Of a stretch of DNA of 64,000 nt, positions 28,851 to 38,300 are shown piece after piece. The position numbers were made by a program, and so were the translations under genes. Each line of letters opens with the position of its first letter. The first letter of the stretch is position 1. The stretch comes from Methylobacillus caricis (GTDB lineage: Bacteria; Pseudomonadota; Gammaproteobacteria; Burkholderiales; Methylophilaceae), in assembly GCF_020532705.1 (NCBI RefSeq), contig NZ_JAJAVD010000001.1, positions 992,001 through 1,056,000 of the forward strand, given 5' to 3'. Under the pieces are notes generated by a model. It had not been told where the DNA came from, ran no database searches, and worked only from the letters and a program-made list of their open reading frames with translations.

Positions 28851-29671
28851 GTTATCCAGGCGAGCCAAAGCTTGCGCAAAGGGGTCAATGATACGCGCGC
28901 ATTCAGTACGACTTGTATGTTATCCGCCCTGATTTCCTTGAGCAGGGTACGGTAAATTGCGGACATGATGAGCCCGGTGCGTTGTGGCCTGCGATCTTCA
29001 TTGGGCAGCTCGGCCAATGCCTTGTCATAGTAGCGTTCAGCACGGCTGGCCTGAAACTCAAGCAATTGTCGCATGTTGTCGGATTCACGGCCCTGCAGGA
29101 TGTCATCTTCCGTGACGCCAAATTTTTCCAGCTCCTCTATGGGTAAGTAAATACGTCCACGCCTGGCATCCTCTCCCACATCACGGGTAATGTTGGTCAA
29201 TTGGAAAGCCATGCCCAGGTCAAGCGCATACTGTAGTGTCTGGGGGTTGCTGTAACCAAATATTGAGGCAGACAGCAGGCCTACCACACTGGCCACACGG
29301 TAGCAGTAGAGTTCAAGTTCAGCAAAATCCCGGTAGCGATTTTGCTCCAGATCCATCTGCATGCCGTCAATAATTTCGAGCAAATGTTGCTGTTGCAGCG
29401 CATATTGCTTGATGGGTTCTTGCAAGGCCTTGCTGACAGGATGTTGTGGTTGCCCAGCATAGAGTTTTGCAATTTCGGTGCGCCACCACTCCAGTTTTGT
29501 ACGAGCTACATTGAAGTCTTGTACTTCATCTGCAATATCATCCACCTCACGGCAAAAAGCATACAGTGCAGTAATCGCCTCACGTTTGGGCTTGGGAAGA
29601 AACAGGAAACTATAATAAAAGCTTGAGCCGCTCGCAGCGGCTTTTTTCTGGCAATATTCTTGTGGAGTCAT
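28835..29671 (-). CDS. hpnD: Presqualene diphosphate synthase HpnD
   Basis: This 278-residue squalene/phytoene synthase family enzyme condenses two farnesyl diphosphates to presqualene diphosphate. The two Asp-rich metal motifs are CREVDDIADEV (about 40-50) and NITRDVGEDARRGRIYLP (about 160-177). Its start overlaps the hpnC stop by four bases. The family also makes phytoene, but adjacency to hpnC and hpnE favours squalene. Confidence 0.92.
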   Translation of the reverse strand: MTPQEYCQKKAAASGSSFYYSFLFLPKPKREAITALYAFCREVDDIADEVQDFNVARTKLEWWRTEIAKLYAGQPQHPVSKALQEPIKQYALQQQHLLEIIDGMQMDLEQNRYRDFAELELYCYRVASVVGLLSASIFGYSNPQTLQYALDLGMAFQLTNITRDVGEDARRGRIYLPIEELEKFGVTEDDILQGRESDNMRQLLEFQASRAERYYDKALAELPNEDRRPQRTGLIMSAIYRTLLKEIRADNIQVVLNARVSLTPLRKLWLAWITWVRN

Positions 29672-30537
29672 TTTTTGCTCACTGCCCGATAAAGCATATA
29701 GGCCCAGTCTCTTGGAGTGAGCACAGGGCGCTGATTGAATACATCACCATGCTGACGGTGAAGTTTATGCAGGATGCGTTCGCCTCCGGCAATAATGGAG
29801 CGCATTTCCAGCCCGATGCGGCCAGGCAGGGCCAAGCCGAGAGGGGCGCCTGATTGTAGTAGTCGCCGGGTGCGATTGATTTGGAATTCCATGAATAGGC
29901 TCCAGGTGCCATTACTCTTCTTCTCTGCAACCTGCCGCGCTATTTGTTCTTCAGTGATTTTGTATTTCAGCATTTCATCTTGCGGGAAATAAATCCTGTC
30001 TTTGCGATAGTCTATTTCCACATCCTGCAAAAAGTTAATGAGTTGCAATGATGTGCAAATCGCATCAGACAGGCCTAGGTTTCTGGGAGTGGCTGCCTTG
30101 TATAGATGTAAAAGGAGCCTACCCACCGGGTTTGCAGAACGCCGGCAGTAGTCGATCACCTCGCCAAAGTCGGCGTAACGCGCTTTGACTACATCCTGAC
30201 TGAAGGCGGAAAGCAGGTCATAAAATGGCTCCAAGGGTAGCTGGCGCTTTTTTATCATGGCCTGCAAGGCCTTGAAAAGCTCAGTATCAGGGGATTGCCC
30301 ACTCTTAATCTTGTCCAGTTGCAGACGAAACTCTTGCAACATTTCAAGCCGCTGTTCTGGGCTAAAGTCACCTTCATCAGCAAAGTCATCTGCCTGGCGG
30401 GCAAATGCGTAAATCAGCCCGATAGGCTCACGCAGGTGCTTGGGTAGCAAAATGGAGGCCACCGGAAAGTTTTCATAATGCGATTTGGCCAGGGCCATAC
30501 TTGCATCAATGGCGGCTTGGGAATTTGAAGTAGTCAT
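29668..30537 (-). CDS. hpnC: Hydroxysqualene synthase HpnC
   Basis: This 289-residue relative of HpnD converts presqualene diphosphate to hydroxysqualene. The N-terminal HYENFPVASILLPKHLREP is diagnostic of HpnC, the first metal motif is ARQADDFADEGD (about 45-56), and the second is NFLQDVEIDYRKDRIYFP (about 167-184). ATG at 30537 has AGG at a suitable distance; ATG at 30558 is an alternative. First gene of the hpnC-hpnD-hpnE-yvlD unit, divergent from mtnP. Confidence 0.9.
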   Translation of the reverse strand: MTTSNSQAAIDASMALAKSHYENFPVASILLPKHLREPIGLIYAFARQADDFADEGDFSPEQRLEMLQEFRLQLDKIKSGQSPDTELFKALQAMIKKRQLPLEPFYDLLSAFSQDVVKARYADFGEVIDYCRRSANPVGRLLLHLYKAATPRNLGLSDAICTSLQLINFLQDVEIDYRKDRIYFPQDEMLKYKITEEQIARQVAEKKSNGTWSLFMEFQINRTRRLLQSGAPLGLALPGRIGLEMRSIIAGGERILHKLHRQHGDVFNQRPVLTPRDWAYMLYRAVSKK

Positions 30538-30636
30538 AGGCGGCCTAAAGTATGCCATAAAATGCTTGTAGCCGTGCTTTGTGGCAAGTGAAGATTGTTG
30601 CGCTACAATGTGGCGGTTAGAAATAATGGAGTTTTC

Positions 30637-31383
30637 ATGCTAGGCATTATCGGTGGTACAGGACTGACCAAGCTGGCCAATCTCAAGATCAAGCGCAGGC
30701 AGATTATCCGCACTCCTTATGGCGAGCCTTCGGGCCCGCTCATATTTGGTGATATTTGCGGGCATGAAATCATTTTTCTGCCAAGGCATGGTAACGGACA
30801 TACCATTCCTCCGCATGTGGTGAACTATCGTGCCAATATCTGGGCCTTACACTCTGAAGGCGTACGAGACATTGTGTCAGTGGCCACTGTGGGGGGTATC
30901 CATGCTGATCTTGGTCCAGGAACCATCGTAGTCCCGGATCAAATCATTGATTACACACAGGCTAGAAAAAATACTTTTTACGATGGTGGCGACTTGCCGG
31001 TCAAACATGTAGATTTCACTGAACCGTATAGCGCCAAATTACGTTCTTTATGTCTTGATGCGGGAAAGCAGACCGGCGATCAATTGTTTGATGGCGGCGT
31101 ATATGCCTGTGTACAGGGTCCCAGGCTGGAAACAGCCGCTGAGATCAACCGCTTGGAGCGTGACGGTGCCACGATAGTGGGAATGACCGGCATGCCGGAA
31201 GCCGCACTGGCAAGGGAGCTGGACCTGAGCTATGCAGCCCTTTGCCCGGTTGCCAACCATGCTGCCGGGCGTGGCTCCAGCCTGCATGGCATACGCTATG
31301 AAGAGATGGGGGAAGTGCTCAATGAAACCATGCAACGCGTACGCAACCTGATAGAAAGGGTGGTGGTGGGACATGCCTGTTAA
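30637..31383 (+). CDS. mtnP: S-methyl-5'-thioadenosine/thioinosine phosphorylase
   Basis: This 248-residue purine nucleoside phosphorylase (trimeric MTAP class) cleaves methylthioadenosine or methylthioinosine, a by-product of polyamine synthesis, to base and methylthioribose 1-phosphate. Motifs: GIIGGTGL (2-9), [19 protein letters not shown] (about 49-67), [15 protein letters not shown] (about 152) and [13 protein letters not shown] (about 177). Sequence alone does not separate the adenosine from the inosine form. ATG at 30637 follows TGGAG. It overlaps def by 11 bases. Confidence 0.9.
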   Translation: MLGIIGGTGLTKLANLKIKRRQIIRTPYGEPSGPLIFGDICGHEIIFLPRHGNGHTIPPHVVNYRANIWALHSEGVRDIVSVATVGGIHADLGPGTIVVPDQIIDYTQARKNTFYDGGDLPVKHVDFTEPYSAKLRSLCLDAGKQTGDQLFDGGVYACVQGPRLETAAEINRLERDGATIVGMTGMPEAALARELDLSYAALCPVANHAAGRGSSLHGIRYEEMGEVLNETMQRVRNLIERVVVGHAC

Positions 31384-31906
31384 ACCGGTTCTAAAAATGG
31401 GTGATCCTGTATTGCTGCAAAAGGCAGAGCCCGTAACGCAATTTGATAGCCCTGAGTTGCATGCACTGATCAAGGACATGGAAGACACCATGGCTCATAT
31501 GAACGGTGCAGGCATTGCTGCACCGCAAATTGGTGTCAGCCAGAGAGTAGTCATCTTTGGCGTAGGCAAAAATCCGCGTTATCCAGACGCAGAGCAGGTG
31601 CCTTATACCGTATTGATCAATCCTACTCTTACCCCTGTAGGCGAAAACCTGGAGGATGGCTGGGAGGGTTGCCTATCCGTGCCAGGCATGCGGGGAGTAG
31701 TGCCACGATATGAGCGGCTGCACTATACGGGGTTTGACCAATACGGCCAGCCGATCGATAGATTAGTCAGCGGCTTCCATGCAAGAGTTGTACAGCACGA
31801 ATGTGATCACCTGGATGGCATACTTTATCCCATGCGCATACGCGACTTGGCCCAATTTGGTTTCACGGATGTATTATTTCCTGGCATGGTAGTGGAAGAT
31901 GACTAA
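31373..31906 (+). CDS. def: Peptide deformylase
   Basis: This 177-residue metalloenzyme removes the formyl group from nascent N-terminal formylmethionine. Motif 1 is [10 protein letters not shown] (about 44), motif 2 EGCLSVPG with the metal Cys (about 100), motif 3 [10 protein letters not shown] (about 142-151). It overlaps mtnP and likely shares its transcript. It is not in the common def-fmt pair, so it may be a second deformylase copy; this cannot be tested in the window. Confidence 0.95.
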   Translation: MPVKPVLKMGDPVLLQKAEPVTQFDSPELHALIKDMEDTMAHMNGAGIAAPQIGVSQRVVIFGVGKNPRYPDAEQVPYTVLINPTLTPVGENLEDGWEGCLSVPGMRGVVPRYERLHYTGFDQYGQPIDRLVSGFHARVVQHECDHLDGILYPMRIRDLAQFGFTDVLFPGMVVEDD

Positions 31907-31959
31907 TTTCTTATGCTAGAATACCGTCCTTTCGGTGATCTGAAGCCGAAAGTCTGAAC

Positions 31960-32047
31960 GGAAGTGTGGCCGAGTGGTTGAAGGCACCAGTCTTGAAAAC
32001 TGGCGACCCGAAAGGGTTCGTGAGTTCGAATCTCACCGCTTCCGCCA
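31960..32047 (+). tRNA. tRNA-Ser (anticodon TGA)
   Basis: An 88-base class II tRNA: acceptor GGAAGTG/CGCTTCC, anticodon loop CTTGAAA between CCAGT and ACTGG, a long variable arm (CGACCCGAAAGGGTTCG), T-arm GTTCGAATC, discriminator G and encoded CCA. An imperfect promoter-like TAGAAT lies about 45 bases upstream. Confidence 0.96.
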
Positions 32048-32386
32048 GTATCTAAGAAGTCCCAAGTTATGCTAGACCTCTAGGTTTCACTTGCGAATTT
32101 GTGGCTGCAACATACAAATTCAGTAGTTCTGATTACCAAAAACTCTCACCAGATCTAATTGCTTAGATTCTCCTGAAACGAAATTTGTACAGTCTCTATC
32201 CGAAATACAGAAATGCTGCTAGCGGCATTGCTGTCACTGAAATAACCATTAATTAATACATAGCAGTTCACATGAAATAAGCCTAGACTGAATCTCTTAG
32301 CTTAATTGCTTGGATCATGTGATTATCCACTCTGCATTTCTCAAGCATTAGGCTTTAATTTTGGCTGCTTCAGCCTTAAAGGCATT
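32048..32386. other. Gene-free stretch between tRNA-Ser and ndvB
   Basis: 339 AT-rich bases with no open frame of note. It must contain the ndvB promoter. I see no terminator for the tRNA and no repeat of its 3' end here. Confidence 0.5.
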
Positions 32387-35300
32387 ATGAACTTGCTACT
32401 CCGCTATGTGACTAGGAGTTATTGCAAAGTTTCTCCCTGGAGTGACCTCGCTCCAATTCGTGAGGAACTTTTCGGGATCGAACGGTTGGAACAGCATGCT
32501 GAAAGTTTGGCTGCAGCACAACTGATCACCACAACACCAATCTCTGTTGTATCGTTACAAAAACGCCTGAATAGCAACGCTGCAGTCCTGCTTGATGCCT
32601 ATCACACCATTGCGGCTGAACTGGAAAGCGGCCATAGCGTAGCGCATGCAGCGGAATGGCTGCTGGATAATTACCATATCGTCGAAGCCCAGGTTCGCGA
32701 AATCCGCGAGGATTTGCCACCGGGGTATTATCGCCAGTTACCCAAGCTATCAGACGGCCCTTTTGCAGGTTATCCCAGGGTATTGGGGCTTGCATGGGCG
32801 TTCGTTGCTCACAATGACAGTCATTTTGATCCTGAGACATTACGTCGGTTTATCCAGGCCTATCAACGCATACAGCCGCTCACGATAGGTGAGCTATGGG
32901 CAATTGCGATCACCCTGCGTATTGTCCTGATTGAAAATTTACGGCGCCTTGCAGAACAGATCAATGCAGGGCGTGTGGCGCGCGCTGATGCTGAAGAGTT
33001 GGCAGAAACATTGCTGCAGCCCGGCCGGACGCGGATAGAACTGGACAAGGATATTGCCTCACGTTCTGCAGAATCTTTGCCTGACACGTTCATTGTCCAT
33101 TTGTCCAAGCGCTTGCGCGACCAGGATCCCCGTACCATGCCTGCCATGGCCTGGCTGGAAGAATTGTCCATGAGGCAGGGGCTTTCCGTCGATGAGCTGG
33201 TGCAAAAAACCCAGCAGCGCGAGGGCGCCTCCAATGTCAGCGTGCGCAATGTGATCACCAGCATGCGGCTGATTTCCGATATCGACTGGGCAGCATTATT
33301 TGAAAGCGTGAGCCTGGTGGATGCCCGTTTGAACCATGCAAGCGGTTTTTCCGCCATGGACTTCCCCACTCGCAATCTGTACAGAAGTGCGATTGAGCAA
33401 TTGGCACGTGGTTCATCCTGTTCAGAACTTGAGATTGCAGAAGCGACGCTCCGGTTATGCAATCAGGCGCGATTAGACGGGGATGCAGCCGATGCGGCAC
33501 GGACTGGCGAGCCTGGCTATTATCTGATTGCGGAAGGCAGGGGTACGCTCGAAAAAGCCATCCGTTTCCGCCCTGCCGCCAGGTTGTTGATTAGCCGGTT
33601 TAATCTGCGCATGGGCATTGGCGGTTATATCAGCGCGATTGTATTGGCCACCATTGCATTATTGCTGCTGGCATTGGATTGGATGGACATGCCCGGCCTG
33701 GAGCCTGGGATATTCCTGGCTATTGCACTGGTCGGCTTTATCCCGGCAAGTGAAGCCGCGACCAGCCTGGTCAACCGCTTTGTTGTGTGGAGCGTCTCCG
33801 CCATGCCTTTGCCGGGACTGGAATTGAAGTCGGGGATTCCATCTTCGCTGCGCACCGTGGTGGCCGTTCCCATCCTGCTTACCGATGAAGCCGAGCTGCT
33901 CAAGCATATAGAGCGGCTGGAAGTGCATTATCTGTCAGGGCTTGGCGGCGATATTTATTTTGCCTTGCTGTCTGACGGTGTCGATGCGGATCAGGAGGAT
34001 TTGATCTCGGATAGCGCCTTACTGGCACAGGCCAGGATATCCATCGAAAAGCTGAACCAGAAGTATGAAGGGGATGGCGGGATCATCCAGGATACGCCGC
34101 GTTTTTTATTCCTGCATCGCCGCAGGGTATTCAATGGCGCCGAAGGCAAATGGATGGGCTGGGAGCGTAAGCGGGGCAAGCTGCATGAGTTGAACCGCTT
34201 GTTGCGCGGCGCTACTGATACAACATTCGTCACGACGGATGGCGATTGGCCCCAGGTGCCTCAAGGCGCGCGCTATGTCATCACGCTGGATGCTGACACC
34301 CGGTTGCCGCGCGACACGGTAGGCAAGCTGGTGGGCAAGATGGCGCATCCGCTTAACCAGGCCATCTTCAGCGAGATGGAGCAACGCGTTGTCAGGGGCT
34401 ACGCCATCCTCCAGCCGCGCGTCACGCCATCATTGCCGTTGGATCATGAAGGCTCGTTTTACCAGCGCGTATTTTCAGCGCCTGGCGGCATGGACCCTTA
34501 TGCGGCCGCCAGTTCCGATATCTATCAGGATATGTTCGGCGAAGGCTCCTATACCGGCAAGGGCATTTACGATATCGATGCGTTCGAGGCGGCTTTGGCC
34601 GGTCGCGTGCCGGAGAACGCCATGCTGAGCCATGACCTGTTCGAGGGAATATTTGCCCGTGCCGGCCTGGCCTCGGATATCGAGGTTGTCGAGGAGTCGC
34701 CCAGCCGCTATGACGTGGCCTCAAAGCGCCACCACCGCTGGACCAGGGGGGACTGGCAATTATTGCCGTGGATATCAGGTTTGGCGCATGCGGGCGCGGT
34801 GCCGATCATCGGCCGCTGGAAAATGCTGGACAACCTGCGGCGCTCATTGGTGGCCCCGAGTTTCCTGGCTGTCTTGGTTTTATGCTGGTGGCTGCCTTTC
34901 GCCTTGGGTATAAAGGCGATTGCCATCGTCCTGGTCCTGTATGCGCTGCCGAGTTACCTGCCTATCCTGTTATCCGTGTTGCCGCGCCGCCGGGACATTC
35001 ACCTGCGCAAGCATGTCAGCAACCTGGGTAATGACCTGGGGCAAGCGGCGTCCTATCATTTTCTGTCCATTGCATTGCTGGTGGACCAAGCCTGGAGGAT
35101 GGGCGACGCTATTATCCGAACGCTGGGGAGGTTGTTCATTACCCGCAAGTATTTGCTGGAGTGGACCACCGCAGCCCAGTCCAAAAGCAACCCCCGCTTA
35201 ACCCTGGGCGGCTTTTACCGTGAAATGGCGGGCAGTACGGCATTTGCGATGATGCTTTGCGCCGGCACACTGGCATTCTCACCCGCTTCATGGCCGTTGG

Positions 35301-38300
35301 TATTGCCGTTTGCCATGCTATGGGCCATGGCGCCATTGCTGGGTTTTTGCGCGAGTTATCCACCCGTTGCTGAAAATACCGAGGATATCCCCGATACAAC
35401 CGCGGAGGCGTTAAGGCTGACTGCGCGGCGTACCTGGCGTTTTTTCGAGCGGTTTGTCACGCCATTGGACAATATGCTGCCTCCTGACAATTTTCAGGAA
35501 GAGCCTGCCCCGGCGATTGCACACAGGACTTCGCCCACCAATATCGGCCTTTATCTTCTCTCTACTGTCGCGGCAAGGGATTTTGGCTGGTCCGGCACCA
35601 TGGAAGCGATAGAGCGCCTGGAAGCGACGCTGGCCGTGATGCGCCAATTGCCGAAGCACAGGGGCCATTTGTTCAATTGGTACGGCACGCTCGACCTCAG
35701 GGTGCTCGAGCCGCCTTATGTCTCGTCTGTCGATAGCGGCAACCTCGCTGGCCACCTGATTGCACTGGCCAATGCCTGCGAGGAGTGGACAGATACATCC
35801 AAAGTCGCCCATGCCAGGTCCGGCATGCTGGACCATTTGACGCTGGCACGGGAAGCACTCATTGTCTCTCCGATTGCCAATGATGAAACGGGAAAGCTGC
35901 TTTTGTCCCGGCTTGAGGAAATCGCTGTCCATTTGGACGATGCTCAACTGATGAGCATGCTGCCGGCATTGAAGCGTTTGACTGACAAGGTGGCGGTGGT
36001 CATTCGCGGGGTGATTCCTGTCGGTGATTATGATAATCCGCCCGATGTGATCTTCTGGGTCGATGCCCTGGCGCAGTCAGTGGCAGCGCACTACCATGAT
36101 CAAATACTGATTCAACAATCCCCTGGTGCTATCAATGACAGGCTGCGGGCCATTGCCGCCGCTGCGCGTGAAATGGCAGTGGCAATGGATTTTGCCTTCC
36201 TGATCGAACCGGAGCGCAAGCTATTATCCATAGGGTATAGCCTGGTCGATAACAGCCTGGACCAGAGTTGCTATGACTTGCTGGCGTCCGAGGCCCGCCT
36301 GGCAAGCCTGTTCGCCATTGCCAAGGGAGATGTCTCCACCAAGCACTGGTTCCGTCTTGGCCGCACCGCGACGCCTCTCGGCAATGGATCGGCGCTGATC
36401 TCGTGGTCGGGCTCCATGTTCGAGTACCTGATGCCATCATTGGTCATGCGGGCACCGGTAGGCAGTTTGCTGGAACAGACCAACAAGCTGATTGTCGCCA
36501 GGCAACAGGATTATGGCCGGTCGCTGGGGATCCCTTGGGGAGTCTCCGAATCCGCGTATAACGCCCGTGACATCGAGTTCACTTACCAATATTCCAACTT
36601 TGGCGTGCCCGGCCTGGGCCTGAAGCGCGGGCTGTCTGAAAACCTGGTGATTGCCCCTTATGCTACCGGTCTGGCCGCCATGGTGGATCCCAAGGGTGCG
36701 CAGGCAAACTTTGCTTACCTTGCCAGCATAGGCGCGGCGGGGCGCTATGGTTTTTACGAGGCACTGGATTTCACTCGGTCCAGGCTGCGCGAGGATCAAA
36801 AGGTTGCCATCGTGCACAACTATATGGCGCACCATCAGGGCATGACCATCGTTGCGATTGCCAATAGCCTGCATGATGGCGAGATGCGGAACCGGTTTCA
36901 TCGTGAACCGATGATTCAGGGTTGCGAGCTTTTGCTGCAGGAGCGCATGCCCAGGGATATTGCGATTTCCCGTCCGCGCGCCGAAGAGGTGAATGCTGCG
37001 GCTGCGGAGGCCAGGGACAGCATCCCCATTGTGCGCCGGTTGACTGCCAAGCCCTCGGAACATCCGATTACCCACCTGCTTTCCAATGGCGCCTACTCCG
37101 TCATGCTCACCGCCACAGGCGCGGGCTATAGCCGTTGGCACGATATCGCTGTAACGCGATGGAATGAAGATGCGACGCGTGAAAATGACGGCTACTTCAT
37201 CTTCATCAAGGATATAGGCAGCGGGGATATATGGACAGCGGCTGGGCAGGATATCCATACAACCGCGCATCAGCGACCGAAAACCAGCGACATCGTTTTC
37301 AGCGAGGATCACGCAGAGTTCATCCAGCATGGCAACAATCTGATCACGCATATGGATGTGGTGGTGTCCGGGGAGGATGATGCGGAGGTGCGCCGGGTTT
37401 CACTCACCAATAACAGCCGTCGTCCGTATGAGCTGGAACTGACTTCGTATGCGGAGTTGGTGTTGACCACGCCGGCGAGCGACAAGGCCCACCCCGCGTT
37501 TGCCAAGATGTTTGTCGTCACCGAGTACCTTGCCGAATTTGGGGCGCTGCTGGCCACGCGCCGTCTGCGTTCAGCCAACGAACCGCAGGTATGGGCTGCG
37601 CACTTTGCCGTGGTTGAGGGCGAAACGACAGCGCAACCGCAATATGAGTCAGACAGGTCGCGCTTCATCGGGCGTGAAAACACGCTGAAATCAGCGGCGG
37701 TAATCGTCGATGGAGAAAACCTCTCCAATACCGTGGGTACGGTGCTGGACCCCATATTCTCGTTGCGAAGCCGCCTGATGCTTGCCCCGGGGAAAGTGGC
37801 GCGGGTGGCCTACTGGACCGTGGTCGCCTCCTCGCGGGAAGCGCTGCTCGACATCATAGACAAGCACCATGACCGCAGCGCATTTGATCGTGCGCGGACG
37901 CTGGCCTGGACCCAGGCGCAGGTGCAACTGAGGTATCTTGACGTGGCACCGGAAGAGGCCGCGGATTTCCAGCGGCTGGCAGCCCCTGTTCTGTATGCAG
38001 ACCAGCGTTTCAGGTCGCATGCCGACGCGATCGTTCGCGGCGCAGGCCCCCAGTCTGCGCTGTGGTCGCAATCCATTTCCGGCGACCTGCCTATCGTCGT
38101 GTTGCGTATCGATGAAGTCGAAGATATGCCCCAGGTGCACGAGTTGCTGCGTGCCCACCAGTATTGGCGCATGAAACAGTTGTTTGTCGACCTGGTAATC
38201 ATCAATGAGCGCGCATCCTCCTATGTCCAGGATCTGCAAATCGCCATAGAAACCGCCGTGCGTACTTGCCAGGCAAGGCGGCGGGCGGGCGAGGACCTGG

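Noticed and set aside
31960-32047. tRNA-Ser as attachment site of an integrated island running through ndvB and the AT-rich genes
   Set aside because: No integrase gene is present and I found no second copy of the tRNA 3' end in the window. The idea rests on position and composition only.
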